From contig NZ_LT629750.1 in assembly GCF_900105125.1 (NCBI RefSeq), positions 5,483,001-5,547,000 on the forward strand: 64,000 bases of DNA. The letters run 5' to 3'. This DNA comes from Bradyrhizobium canariense (lineage in GTDB: Bacteria > Pseudomonadota > Alphaproteobacteria > Rhizobiales > Xanthobacteraceae). This document shows positions 42,295-50,175 of the stretch, piece after piece. The notes below the pieces were generated by a model. It searched no databases and had not been told where the DNA came from. It worked only from the letters and a program-made list of their open reading frames with translations. How positions within the stretch are numbered: position 1 is the first letter of the stretch; each line of letters begins with the position of its first letter. A program made the translations under genes and the position numbers.

Positions 42295-42414
42295 GTCATT
42301 GCGAGGAGCGTCAGTGACGAAGCAATCCAGTCCGGCTGCGTCGCTTGTCCTGGATTGCTTCGCGGAGCCTGTCATCGGGCGGCGCATTGCGCCGACCCGT
42401 TGGCTCGCAATGAC
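42295..42414. repeat. Nested palindromic intergenic element
   Basis: Outer arms GTCATTGCGAG (42295-42305) and CTCGCAATGAC (42404-42414) are perfect inverted copies. Inside, GAAGCAATCCAG (42319-42330) and CTGGATTGCTTC (42350-42361) form a second perfect stem. From memory this type recurs in many copies across Bradyrhizobium and Rhodopseudomonas genomes. It lies between the CoA ligase and amidohydrolase genes. Confidence 0.75.
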
Positions 42415-42454
42415 GAATAAAGTTCAAATCAGCGTTGGCTGCGGCATGGCTAAA

Positions 42455-44041
42455 TCACCCCAGCATCTTGCGCAACTCGGCCTTAGCGACCTTTTCCAGC
42501 GTTGAGCGCGGCATCTCGTCGACGAAGCGAATTTCGTGCGGCACCTTGAAGTCCGCCAGCGCGCTGCGGCAGGCGGACATGACGTTGTCGTGCAATTCCG
42601 GAGGCGCGCGCTCGACGCCTTCCTGCGGAATGATGAACACCACCGGCACCTCGTCGAGCATCGGATGCTTTTTCGCGACGACAGCGGCTTCGCGCACGCC
42701 CGGCACCACCGCGATCACCTGCTCGATCTCGGAAGCCGCGACATTCTCGCCGCCGACCTTCAGCATGTCCTTGGCGCGGTCGCCGAATTTGACGAAGCCG
42801 TGTTCCAGCAGCGTGACGCGGTCGCCGGTGACGAAATAGCCGTGTTCGTCGAAACTCTCGCGGGTAGCTTTCTCGTTGTGCAGATATTCCGCGAACAGCG
42901 ACAGCCCCGGAATGCCCTTGATCAGGAGATTGCCGGTGCCGCCGACCTCGGTCGGCCTGCCGTCATCATCGGTGATGCGGATCGAATATTCCGTCGCGGC
43001 GCGACCGATCGACATCGGCGTGTTGGGCTGATCGATCTCGCCGACGATGCCGTGGGTAATGGTTTCGGTCATGCCCCACCAGCCGATGATCTTGACGCCG
43101 AACATGGCAAATGGCGGCGGCTCGCACACGGCGGTGCCCCAAATGCGGAATTTGTGCTGCGTCGGAATTTCGTGCTCGAGCAGCGCTTTCATGCAGAATG
43201 GGATGGTCGAGGTCCAGGTGCAGCCGTGCTCCAGCGCGACGCTCCAGAACCGGCTCGCGGAAAACCGCGGCTGGATCACGCACGTCGCTCCCACCCACAG
43301 GCTCGCCAGCATCGAATAAGCCAGCGCATTGGTGTGAAACAGCGGCAGATAGGTCTGATGCACGTCGTCTTGATGCAGATCCTGATGCGCGGCGTTGACC
43401 TTGGCGCCCCACAGTGCATTCGCATGGGTCCACAGCACCGCCTTCGGGCGCGACGTGGTGCCGGAAGTATATTGCACGCTGCAAGGTGCTGCGGGATCGG
43501 TGGCGCGGCGCGGCCGGTCGGCGCTGTCGGCGAACAGTGCCTCGAAGCGCTCACCGCGCGGTGCAATGGCCCCTGGCGCAGTGGTCGTCCCCGGGTCATG
43601 CGAGATCACGGCGAGCCAGCGCAAGCCGCAGCACCGTGCCGAGATCATTTCGGCGTAGGCCGGCTGCGTAATCGCGGCAACCGCGCCGCAATGGCCAGCG
43701 AAATATTCCATCTCCGCAGGCGCCGAGCGCGTGTTGGTGGTGACCGCGATGGCGCCGAGCTCGACGCAGGCAAACCAGGTCAGCATCGCCTCGATGCAAT
43801 TGTCGAGATGGATCAGGACAAAGTTACCCGGCTTGACGCCGCGTTTGGCGAGACCGGCGGCCAGCGCGCCGACGCGGTCGTGAAATTCGCCATAGGTCCA
43901 TTTTCGCGCCGGCGCATCGAACGGCGCCCAGATCAGAAACGGATGATCGCGGCGTGTTTCCGCGCGCATCCGCAACAGCCACGGCACGTCCATCCCGGCA
44001 AACGGCCCAACGATACCGGGCGCGCCCAATGCGTTCGACAT
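42455..44041 (-). CDS. Acyl-CoA ligase, CaiC/cyclohexanecarboxylate-CoA-ligase-like
   Basis: 528-aa adenylate-forming enzyme. The P-loop motif is QYTSGTTSRPKAVLWTHAN; WWGMTETITHG, YFVTGDRVTLLEHG and the C-terminal RSTLEKVAKAELRKM (with Lys) complete the adenylation fold. It resembles crotonobetaine/carnitine-CoA ligases and related organic-acid activators. The start at 44041 (MSNALGAPG) fits; the upstream frame includes unrelated sequence. The nearby Bug-type binding protein may import its substrate, but that is conjecture. Confidence 0.83.
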   Translation of the reverse strand: MSNALGAPGIVGPFAGMDVPWLLRMRAETRRDHPFLIWAPFDAPARKWTYGEFHDRVGALAAGLAKRGVKPGNFVLIHLDNCIEAMLTWFACVELGAIAVTTNTRSAPAEMEYFAGHCGAVAAITQPAYAEMISARCCGLRWLAVISHDPGTTTAPGAIAPRGERFEALFADSADRPRRATDPAAPCSVQYTSGTTSRPKAVLWTHANALWGAKVNAAHQDLHQDDVHQTYLPLFHTNALAYSMLASLWVGATCVIQPRFSASRFWSVALEHGCTWTSTIPFCMKALLEHEIPTQHKFRIWGTAVCEPPPFAMFGVKIIGWWGMTETITHGIVGEIDQPNTPMSIGRAATEYSIRITDDDGRPTEVGGTGNLLIKGIPGLSLFAEYLHNEKATRESFDEHGYFVTGDRVTLLEHGFVKFGDRAKDMLKVGGENVAASEIEQVIAVVPGVREAAVVAKKHPMLDEVPVVFIIPQEGVERAPPELHDNVMSACRSALADFKVPHEIRFVDEMPRSTLEKVAKAELRKMLG

Positions 44042-44150
44042 GTATCCTCCCGTGCGGTCTTGGTGGCCGCTTGGTCTATTTTGCTTGGAAGTATGTTTGC
44101 CACCGGATCGCGCGGCGAGCAAATCGGAACGGGCACTCTCTCGTTTCTCT

Positions 44151-44172
44151 TGGCCGGGACGCGCCCGGCCAT
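44151..44172. repeat. Short GGCCGGGAC hairpin
   Basis: TGGCCGGGAC and GCCCGGCCA form a near-perfect stem between the acyl-CoA ligase and VOC genes, of the same design as the one at 21712-21733. Confidence 0.45.
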
Positions 44173-44204
44173 GCTGAGTTACCGATTATCGCGGGGGTGT
44201 TGCG

Positions 44205-44624
44205 CTAGACGGCGCCGTCCTCATACGACGAAATCTCGATCAGGCTGCCGTCGGGATCCCGGCAATAGACCGAGCGCAAGTTGCCGCGGGCGCCCTGTTT
44301 CGCCACCGGGCCTTCCTCGATCACGACGCCGCACGCCTTGAGATGCGCGACCACCTGTTGCGGCGTGCTGGCGGTGAGAAAGCACAGATCGTCGCTGCCG
44401 GCGGCCTCATGGTCCGCCGTGAACCACTCGACCTTGTCGGCGTCGCGCGGCCGCACATTGATTTTCTGATCGCCGAAGATCAGCGATGTCCGCGGGGTTT
44501 TGCCCTGGCCAGGGTCGAACACCCTGATCTCCATGCCGAGGATTTTTCGATACCATTCGGCGGTGCGCGCAACGTCGGAGACATTGATCACGAGGTGATC
44601 GAGCGCGTTGACCTTAACAGACAT
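44205..44624 (-). CDS. VOC-family (glyoxalase/dioxygenase fold) protein
   Basis: 139-aa vicinal-oxygen-chelate protein. N-terminal ALDHLVINVSDVARTAEWYRKILGM contains the first metal His, and RSVYCRDPDGSLIEISSY the distal Glu. Substrate unknown: glyoxalase, fosfomycin/bleomycin resistance and ring-cleaving members share the fold. Its start is 136 bp from the divergently transcribed Bug-type gene. Confidence 0.78.
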   Translation of the reverse strand: MSVKVNALDHLVINVSDVARTAEWYRKILGMEIRVFDPGQGKTPRTSLIFGDQKINVRPRDADKVEWFTADHEAAGSDDLCFLTASTPQQVVAHLKACGVVIEEGPVAKQGARGNLRSVYCRDPDGSLIEISSYEDGAV

Positions 44625-44760
44625 GGCTTATCCTTTCGTCGCGGCTGGAGACGCCGTGCCGCACTGGCCGCATGGCGCTTTGTTTGTTACAACGCCGGCG
44701 TTTGTCAATTCAACAACAACAGGCCGGGCGCCAACCAAAGCCGCGGCGAGGGAGAAACTT

Positions 44761-45738
44761 ATGATTTCACGGCGCGCCGCGATAGGTCTGGCTGCAACGG
44801 GCCTTTCGGCTTTGGTCTGGTCGACGGGCGGCGCTTTTGCGCTCGACTATCCGACGCGCACGGTGCGTTTCGTGGTCGGATTTCCGGCCGGAGGCGCCAC
44901 CGACATTCTTGCGCGGCTGATCGGCCAGCGACTCTCCGAGCGGCTGGGACAGCAATTCATCATCGAGAACAAGCCGGGCGCGGGCAACAACATCGGCACC
45001 GAGACCGTGGTCAATGCCGAACCGGATGGCTACACGGTGCTGCTGGTCAACCCCGCCAATTTCATCAACGCCTCGCTCTACGCCAACCTCAATTTCAACT
45101 TCATGCGCGATATTGCGCCGGTTGCGTCGTTCAATCGCGTGCCCAATGTGATGACGGTCGCGCCGGGCGTACCGTCAAAGGCGGTCGCTGAATTCATCGA
45201 TTACGTGAAAGCCAATCCCGGCAAGGTCAACATGGCGTCATCCGGCAACGGCACGTCGCTGCATCTGTCGGGTGAGTTGTTCATGCTGATGACGGGCGCG
45301 AAGATGTTGCACGTCCCCTATCGCGGCGCGGCGCCCGCGATCACCGATTTGATGGGCAACCGCGTTCAGGTGATCTTCGACAACATGCCCTCGATCATTC
45401 AGCATATCCGCGCCGGGTCGCTGCGCGCGCTGGCGGTGACGACCGCGGAACGTTCTTCGCAATTGCCCGATGTGCCGACGGTCGCCGAGACCGTTCCGGG
45501 CTATGAGGCGAGCGCGCTGTTCGGCATGGGCGCGCCGAAGAAGACGCCGCCCGAAATCATCGCGAAGCTGAACCATGAGATCAACGAGATTCTGGCCGAG
45601 CCAAATGTAAAGGATCGTTTGACCGAGCTGGGCGGTGATCCCCTGATCAGCACACCAGAGGCTTTCGGTTCGATGATGCAGGCCGAGACCGATAAGTGGG
45701 AGAAAGTGGTCAAGGCAGCGGGCTTGCGGATAGATTAG
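44761..45738 (+). CDS. Bug-type tripartite tricarboxylate transporter binding protein
   Basis: 325-aa periplasmic binding protein. It begins with a signal (RRAAIGLAATGLSALVWSTGGAFA) that may be Tat-like (SRR). Mature-protein motifs DYPTRTVRFVVGFPAGGATDILAR and VENKPGAGNNIGTE-like IIENKPGAGNNIG are hallmarks of the Bug/TctC family, which bind small carboxylates. TctA/TctB membrane genes are not adjacent, a common situation in this expanded family. The ATG at 44761 is chosen over an upstream in-frame start at 44608. Confidence 0.88.
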   Translation: MISRRAAIGLAATGLSALVWSTGGAFALDYPTRTVRFVVGFPAGGATDILARLIGQRLSERLGQQFIIENKPGAGNNIGTETVVNAEPDGYTVLLVNPANFINASLYANLNFNFMRDIAPVASFNRVPNVMTVAPGVPSKAVAEFIDYVKANPGKVNMASSGNGTSLHLSGELFMLMTGAKMLHVPYRGAAPAITDLMGNRVQVIFDNMPSIIQHIRAGSLRALAVTTAERSSQLPDVPTVAETVPGYEASALFGMGAPKKTPPEIIAKLNHEINEILAEPNVKDRLTELGGDPLISTPEAFGSMMQAETDKWEKVVKAAGLRID

Positions 45739-45823
45739 ACCGTCGATGGAACGCTACCGGGGCGGTCCTGTTTTAGATAACAGGCGATACAAGAGCCCGG
45801 TGCTTGTGCGGAGGAGACGCAAC

Positions 45824-46093
45824 ATGCGCAACACGATGTTGACAGGATTATCTTTGCTGTCAGTGGCCGCCGCAATCACGGCCGGCGCGGGGCCTGCGGC
45901 GGCGTTCGACTACCCCTATTGCATCCAGGGGTGGGGTGTTGGTGTTCCCGGCGATTGCTCTTACCGGAGCTACGCCCAGTGCATGGCGAGCGCGTCCGGG
46001 CGAAACGTTTATTGCAATGTCAATCCGCGCGTGGCGTTCCGGCAGCCGAGGCACGGCCGGTCGCCTTATCTGGATTATTATGATGGGCGTTGA
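45824..46093 (+). CDS. DUF3551 secreted protein
   Basis: 89-aa protein with a Sec signal peptide (LLSVAAAITAGAGPAAAFD). The mature part matches DUF3551: YPYCIQGWG, GDCSYRSYAQCMASASGRNVYCNVNP, with four Cys that may form two disulphides. The family is almost restricted to Bradyrhizobium-like bacteria; function unknown. The ATG at 45824 follows GAGGAG. Confidence 0.82.
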   Translation: MRNTMLTGLSLLSVAAAITAGAGPAAAFDYPYCIQGWGVGVPGDCSYRSYAQCMASASGRNVYCNVNPRVAFRQPRHGRSPYLDYYDGR

Positions 46094-46183
46094 TTGATCG
46101 ACGTTTGTGGGCGCGGTGTGACGCCGTCGCGCCGGCAGCTTATTCTGTTCGCCGGCTTAATTCCGGCAACTCCGGCTTTGATT

Positions 46184-46483
46184 CTAGCAGCCCTTGCAGA
46201 TCGACGAAACCATTCGCGCAGCCTTGCGATCTTCGCGGTCGACGGCCGGATCGCCGGTTCCGAGCGCAGGGCCCGCGCCAGGCGCGCTGCCGCCGGACGA
46301 AAGCGCCGTTCCGGCGGAGTTCGTTCCGGGCGCCGCCGGGCGTGTACCAAACGCGCCGCCGGTCGAGGAAGCGGAGTGATGCATTCCCATGCCGCCACCC
46401 ATTCCGCCCCCGCCGCCACGGCTATAGGCCGCCGTCGAGAACAGCGCCGAGAGAACGACGCAACCGATTGCCAATGCCTTCAT
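46184..46483 (-). CDS. Small secreted Gly/Ala-rich protein
   Basis: 99-aa protein with a signal peptide (MKALAIGCVVLSALFSTAAYS) followed by GGGGMGGGMGMHHS and a low-complexity Gly/Ala/Pro/Ser stretch, ending in a Cys-containing ICKGC. GGAGG precedes the ATG at 46483. Likely a periplasmic or outer-surface protein; the His/Met-rich part could bind metal, which is conjecture. Confidence 0.6.
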   Translation of the reverse strand: MKALAIGCVVLSALFSTAAYSRGGGGGMGGGMGMHHSASSTGGAFGTRPAAPGTNSAGTALSSGGSAPGAGPALGTGDPAVDREDRKAARMVSSICKGC

Positions 46484-46671
46484 GGCCGGTCCTCCATTTG
46501 GCATTTAAACAAACGAGCGTGGAGGAGGGTTCCCGCCGGCGCTTCGGCTCACATTCCTTTGTAGGGCTGTGCTCGTTGACCGGCCTGTCGTGCGGCGGAT
46601 TGCCGTCCCAGATCCAAGGTGAATTGCCAGCGCCCTTGACGATGGTTCACTCTCGGCACATACTAAACCTT

Positions 46672-47118
46672 ATGGTTAAGTATAGCGAACATGGTCTGGA
46701 CCGGACCTTTGCCGCCCTCGCGGACCCAACGCGGCGGGCACTGCTGGCGCGTCTTGGCAAACAAGACGGCATCTCGGTGAGCGAACTGGCGCAGCCATTC
46801 GCGATGTCGCTGCCGGCGATCATGAAGCATCTCGATGTGCTGTCGGACGCGGGCCTGATCGCGCGCGCCAAAACCGGTCGCATCGTGTCATGCCGATTGA
46901 CCGCCCGGCCGATGGAGCAGGCGATGAACTGGCTGAATGGCTACCAGCGCTTCTGGTCCGAAAGCCTCGACCGCCTTGCTGCTTTTGTGGAGGGAGATCA
47001 ATGGCCATCAAATCCAGCGCTGCCCGCGACGCCGCCAGACCGAGCCTCACCCTCACACGTCGGCTCAATGCCGCGCCGGCAAAAGTCTACGCGGCGTGGA
47101 CCGACCCGGAAAAAATAG
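46672..47118 (+). CDS. ArsR-family transcriptional regulator
   Basis: 148-aa winged-helix regulator. AALADPTRRALLARLGKQDGISVSELAQPF and SLPAIMKHLDVLSDAGLI are ArsR-type DNA-binding segments; no metal-binding Cys is seen. Members paired with an SRPBCC gene are common in rhizobia and usually repress it. The C-terminal about 39 codons overlap the next gene in another frame (118 bp), more than the usual few bases; the conserved domain ends before the overlap, so the true end could be nearer 47000. Confidence 0.82.
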   Translation: MVKYSEHGLDRTFAALADPTRRALLARLGKQDGISVSELAQPFAMSLPAIMKHLDVLSDAGLIARAKTGRIVSCRLTARPMEQAMNWLNGYQRFWSESLDRLAAFVEGDQWPSNPALPATPPDRASPSHVGSMPRRQKSTRRGPTRKK

Positions 47119-47462
47119 CCCGATGGTTCGGGCCATCGCAGGTCAGGGCGGGCTCGGTGCACGCCGATATCGAGGCGCGGGTCGGTGGCCGATTCCGCAT
47201 CAGCCTCGACATGGAGGATGGCCAGCATCACGAAGTCGGCGGCGTCTATCGCGAGCTGGTGCCGAACGAAAGGCTGGTGTTCAGCTGGGCGTGGCATTCG
47301 ACACCGGAACGGGAATCACTGGTGACGGTCTCGCTGAAGCCCGACGGCGACGGAACGCTGCTCACGCTCCACCACGAGCAGTTCTTCGATCAGGCCGCGC
47401 GTGACAGCCACGAAAGCGGCTGGATCGGCTCGCTCGACAAGCTGGAAAAATACGTCGCCTGA
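47001..47462 (+). CDS. SRPBCC-family (AHSA1-like) protein
   Basis: 153-aa START-like fold protein. VYAAWTDPEKIARWFGPSQ, GGRFRISLDMEDGQHHEVGGVYRELVPNERLVFSW and the closing SGWIGSLDKLEKY are typical of AHSA1-domain proteins, which bind hydrophobic ligands or partner proteins. The ATG follows GAGGGAGA. It is the middle gene of an ArsR-SRPBCC-DUF899 cluster on one strand. Confidence 0.85.
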   Translation: MAIKSSAARDAARPSLTLTRRLNAAPAKVYAAWTDPEKIARWFGPSQVRAGSVHADIEARVGGRFRISLDMEDGQHHEVGGVYRELVPNERLVFSWAWHSTPERESLVTVSLKPDGDGTLLTLHHEQFFDQAARDSHESGWIGSLDKLEKYVA

Positions 47463-47490
47463 AACGACCACATGCAGAGGAGAGCCGGCC

Positions 47491-48228
47491 ATGCAACCGC
47501 ACAAAATCGTCTCGCGTCGAGAATGGATCGCCGCGCGCAAGGCGCATCTGGCCCATGAGAAGGAATACACCCGGGTGCGCGATCGGTTGAGCGCGGAGCG
47601 GCGCGATCTGCCCTGGGTCAAGGTCGACAAGAACTATGTGTTCGAAGGACCTGATGGCCAGCAGACGCTGGCCGATCTGTTCGCGGGGCGGAGCCAGCTG
47701 GTGGTGCAGCATTTCATGTTCGCACCCGACTGGAATGAGGGCTGCAAGAGCTGCTCGTTCTGGGCGGACGGATTTGAACGGATGATCCCCCATCTGGCCG
47801 CGCGCGACACCACGCTGGTCGCGGTCTCACGGGCGCCGCTGCCAAAACTGCTCGCGTTCAGGGCTCGGATGGGTTGGACGTTCGACTGGCTGTCCTCGGC
47901 AGCAAGCGACTTCAACTACGATTACGGGGTTTCGTTTACGAAGGACGAGATCGAGCGGGGCGCCAAGGCCTACAATTTCGGCACCTCCGGTTTCGGAATC
48001 GAGGACGCGCCCGGCATCAGCGTATTCTATCGCGACGCCGCCGGAGACGTCTTTCACACATATTCGTGCTTTGCGCGCGGCCTCGACATGATGAACGCCG
48101 CCTATCACTATCTCGATTTGACGCCGCTGGGCCGTCACGAAGAAGGATTGCCGTACCCGATGGATTGGGTCCGGCTTCGCGACCAGTATCAGCCCGCCGC
48201 AGGCACAGCCGCCTGCTGCCGAACCTGA
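47491..48228 (+). CDS. DUF899, thioredoxin-like protein
   Basis: 245-aa protein of the DUF899 family with a thioredoxin-like fold. It begins VSRREWIAARKAHLAHEKEYTRVRDRL and contains the redox motif GCKSCSFWADGF. It ends YPMDWVRLRDQY plus a short Cys-rich tail. Frequently found downstream of ArsR-SRPBCC pairs, so the three genes probably form one transcript. Function unproven, perhaps peroxide or thiol handling. Confidence 0.83.
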   Translation: MQPHKIVSRREWIAARKAHLAHEKEYTRVRDRLSAERRDLPWVKVDKNYVFEGPDGQQTLADLFAGRSQLVVQHFMFAPDWNEGCKSCSFWADGFERMIPHLAARDTTLVAVSRAPLPKLLAFRARMGWTFDWLSSAASDFNYDYGVSFTKDEIERGAKAYNFGTSGFGIEDAPGISVFYRDAAGDVFHTYSCFARGLDMMNAAYHYLDLTPLGRHEEGLPYPMDWVRLRDQYQPAAGTAACCRT

Positions 48229-48295
48229 TCGGGAGCGAAGCGATCACGCCGCCCTGGGCCAATGATTCATGGCGGCTTCGCAAACGTGAGCGGGT

Positions 48296-49549
48296 CTACG
48301 CTGCGGCGGTTGGCTCCACTGATGGCACGGCAACTTTCGCCTTGGCAAAGACGATTCCCTTGGCCTCGGTGCCGACGGCCGTCAGCACGGCGATAACGAC
48401 CGCAACCGACCCCGCGACGACGGCGAGCGCGAGACCATAATTCCCACCGTAATGCGCGGCGATGCCCGCTTGCAGCGTCGCGTTCACGGACGCCAGCAAA
48501 TTGCCGAGCTGATACACGAAGCCGGGAAACGTGCCCCGTGCGGTGTCCGGCGACAATTCGTTGAGATGCACCGGCACGACGCCCCAGGCGCCCTGTACCG
48601 TGAATTGCATCAGGAAAGCGCCGACCGCCAGCAACGCCGGGCTGTCCGAGAACGCCCAAAGCGGGATCACCGGCAGGGAGAGCAGCGCCGAAATGATGAT
48701 GCATCGCCGCCTGCCGAAACGCTCCGACAGTGTACCGAACAGGATGCCGCCGCAGATCGCGCCGATATTGTAGATCACGGCGATGATACCGACCGCGTGC
48801 GGCGACAGCTTGTGTTGCACCTGCAGGAATGTCGGGTAGAGATCCTGCGTGCCATGGCTGAAGAAATTGAACGCGGTCATGAGCACGACCGCGTAGATGC
48901 CGAGCCGCCAGTGCGATTTCAGGACCGTCAACGTGCCGCCGCGTTCGGCTGATGCCTCTTTGCTCCAGCTTGGCGATTCCGGCACGGTACGACGAATGTA
49001 AAACACCAACAAAGCCGGGATCACGCCGACCATGAACATGCCGCGCCACCCGATATAGGGGAACAGCACGCCGTAGACGATCGACGCCATGAAGTATCCG
49101 GTTGGGTAGCCCGATTGCAGCAGGCCCGAGACGAACCCGCGGGCGTGCGGCGGGATGCTTTCCATCGTGAGCGAAGCCCCGACACCCCATTCACCGCCCA
49201 TCGCCACGCCGTACAGGGCGCGCAGAACAATCAGCACCGTCAGGCTTGGCGCAAAGCCTGAAGCGAATTCGAGGACCGAATAGAGGAGGATGTTGACCAT
49301 CAAGGTCGGCCGGCGGCCCCAACGGTCGGCGGCGCGGCCGAAAATGAACGCGCCGATGGGGCGCATCGCCAACGTCAGCAGAATGGCAATCGTGACGTCC
49401 GAAATATCCGTGTGGAATTCCGCGGCAATGTCCTTCAGCACGAACACCAGAAGGAAAAAGTCGAATGCATCCAGCGCCCAGCCGAGAAAGCTTGCTACGA
49501 CGACGTGCTTCTGTTCGCGGGTCCAGCCGGATAATGCTGCGATAGCCAT
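48296..49549 (-). CDS. MFS transporter (sugar/acid:H+ symporter type)
   Basis: 417-aa polytopic inner-membrane transporter. The N-terminal FLGWALDAFDFFLLVFVLKDIA and loop motif GRAADRWGRRPTLMVN (MFS motif A) are present, with ESPSWSKEA-like central loop and 12 predicted helices. It resembles lactate/carboxylate symporters of the SHS family. I prefer the ATG at 49549, which follows AGAGG, to a GTG at 49579. Convergent with the DUF899 gene. Confidence 0.85.
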   Translation of the reverse strand: MAIAALSGWTREQKHVVVASFLGWALDAFDFFLLVFVLKDIAAEFHTDISDVTIAILLTLAMRPIGAFIFGRAADRWGRRPTLMVNILLYSVLEFASGFAPSLTVLIVLRALYGVAMGGEWGVGASLTMESIPPHARGFVSGLLQSGYPTGYFMASIVYGVLFPYIGWRGMFMVGVIPALLVFYIRRTVPESPSWSKEASAERGGTLTVLKSHWRLGIYAVVLMTAFNFFSHGTQDLYPTFLQVQHKLSPHAVGIIAVIYNIGAICGGILFGTLSERFGRRRCIIISALLSLPVIPLWAFSDSPALLAVGAFLMQFTVQGAWGVVPVHLNELSPDTARGTFPGFVYQLGNLLASVNATLQAGIAAHYGGNYGLALAVVAGSVAVVIAVLTAVGTEAKGIVFAKAKVAVPSVEPTAAA

Positions 49550-49795
49550 GGAAAGTGCCTCTAATGACGTGTGAGGCACAATGTTTCACAGAATCCGATA
49601 GGTGAATAGTTGCGTTACTGAAGGCCGCTCCGACGTAGCATCATGCCGGTGCATGGGCGGCCGCTCTTGCAATGGCATCGAACAGCGGGGGCGAGCATTA
49701 ATCACGCCAGAGAAACCGCACCTTCAGCCAGCCTTGCCGTGGCGAAAAATCTCGCCCGCCGTCATTGCGGCGAACGGGTTCCGCCTCTACTCCGT

Positions 49796-49993
49796 TCAGC
49801 CGTTCTTCTTGATGCAGACCGTGATAATTCCCGCGGTCTTGGTGCATTGCCATTGAGTCAAAACTGAACTTTCGAATGGCTTCGGCCGGGTTAACTTGAC
49901 CGACAGAAACGCAGCCGTGCCGGCAAACGCCAAGATTGCAGCGATGAGCACGATCTCTTTACGGGTCCACAGGGTCCAGATCATTGCCGCCAC
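49796..49993 (-). CDS. Small single-pass membrane protein
   Basis: 65-aa protein: a short basic N terminus, one hydrophobic helix (EIVLIAAILAFAGTAAFLSVKL) and a periplasmic tail with two Cys (QWQCTKTAGIITVC) that may form a disulphide. Similar small proteins are common in Bradyrhizobium; function unknown. It lies between the MFS and GH15 genes, a gap that is otherwise empty. Confidence 0.65.
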   Translation of the reverse strand: MAAMIWTLWTRKEIVLIAAILAFAGTAAFLSVKLTRPKPFESSVLTQWQCTKTAGIITVCIKKNG

Positions 49994-50175
49994 TCCTATC
50001 CTAACGCCTAGATCATAGGAGCAAGCGGGTTATTCCCGTGTGATCGGCATCACAATATCGTTGAATTTGAGCGGTGGGCGGCAATGGCATCGGTGGTTCA
50101 AAATGTGGTTAGATCGCCCAAGCCCGCATTCGCCGGTTTGGGCGGGCCTCCGGCCTGCAAGAAGGACCATGACGC

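Noticed and set aside
46090..46671. Upstream extension of the ArsR frame
   Set aside because: No family similarity, crosses the small secreted protein gene, and the conserved ArsR start is the ATG at 46672.
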